This document shows, piece by piece, positions 5,477-5,602 of a stretch of 5,602 nt of DNA. This DNA comes from Candidatus Coatesiibacteriota bacterium (GTDB taxonomy: Bacteria > B130-G9). The notes under the pieces were generated by a model, which searched no databases, had not been told where the DNA came from, and saw nothing but the letters and a program-made list of their open reading frames with translations. A program made the translations under genes and the position numbers. The number at the start of each line of letters is the position of its first letter. Within the stretch, counting starts at the first letter, position 1. The stretch is from the NCBI GenBank assembly GCA_003647755.1, contig QMNL01000143.1, forward strand, positions 1-5,602. Direction: 5' to 3'.

Positions 5477-5581
5477 ATGATGAAAGTTGGAGTTTTCGCA
5501 TTTTTTGATTGCGATGTGTTGTGTTATTGGTTTCGGGGCGGTGTTTTGGGCGAAACAAGAGTGGAATTGGGATTGAGGTGA
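5477..5581 (+). CDS. Doubtful 34-codon ORF
   Basis: The frame opens with two ATGs (5477 and 5480) right after TTGGAG and ends in TGA at 5579-5581, which overlaps an ATG at 5581 as TGATG. The peptide is rich in F, C, W, Y and V (for example VGVFAFFDCDVLCYWF). The surrounding DNA is strongly G/T-biased, so this composition could arise by chance. A leader peptide for a gene beyond the window edge is a possibility that cannot be tested here. Confidence 0.15.
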   Translation: MMKVGVFAFFDCDVLCYWFRGGVLGETRVELGLR

Positions 5582-5602
5582 TGCTGGGTTTCAGTTCCCC
5601 GA

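Larger units (their letters stand above)
5251..5602. other. Right-hand region without a convincing gene
   Basis: This stretch holds the lipoprotein leader and promoter, the inverted block copy, and a small palindrome: CACCC (5426-5430) and GGGTG (5434-5438) around GTT, extendable by AAGT/ACTT across a TA bulge. A 34-codon plus-strand frame (5477-5581) is described separately. GAGGTG followed directly by ATG at 5581 could mark the start of another gene running out of the window, but the spacing is too short to be convincing. Confidence 0.4.

Overview
The window looks like chromosomal DNA from a bacterium of moderately high GC content, probably an uncultured lineage that I cannot place. Three things point to bacteria: a GatCAB amidotransferase A subunit, a soluble LonA-type protease with its N-terminal domain, and a type II (lipoprotein) signal peptide. 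Shine-Dalgarno sequences and sigma70-like promoters are easy to see. GTG and TTG starts seem common.

Layout from left to right. Positions 1-350 hold a sigma70-like promoter (TTGACG, 18 bp, TATAGT) and a leader of about 230 nt with small hairpins, a T7 tract and possible tiny upstream ORFs. At 351-527 lies a 58-residue single-pass membrane protein gene (GTG start, near-perfect Shine-Dalgarno) that I do not recognise. After a gap of about 240 nt come gatA (770-2221) and lon (2227-4605), which are almost contiguous and probably cotranscribed. On the opposite strand, converging on lon, is a small lipoprotein gene (4837-5229). A perfect 8-bp stem lies between the convergent genes. Positions 5251-5602 hold the lipoprotein promoter region and no convincing gene.

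The two household genes serve protein synthesis and protein quality control. GatA releases ammonia from glutamine for amidation of mischarged Glu-tRNA(Gln)/Asp-tRNA(Asn). Lon unfolds and degrades damaged and regulatory proteins. gatB and gatC are not in the window.

Two observations stand out. First, lon is complete from end to end except for one in-frame TAG. It sits exactly where the family has the pore-loop-1 tyrosine of the GHRRTY motif, the residue that grips the substrate. This may be a nonsense mutation, a sequence error or a recoded/suppressed amber. Second, about 83 bp at the left edge recurs, inverted, at 5311-5393, with about 81% identity by hand alignment. In both copies the similarity runs inward up to the -35 box of a promoter, one serving the 58-residue protein and the other the lipoprotein. 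I see no CRISPR array, rRNA, tRNA, insertion sequence or recognised defence system.
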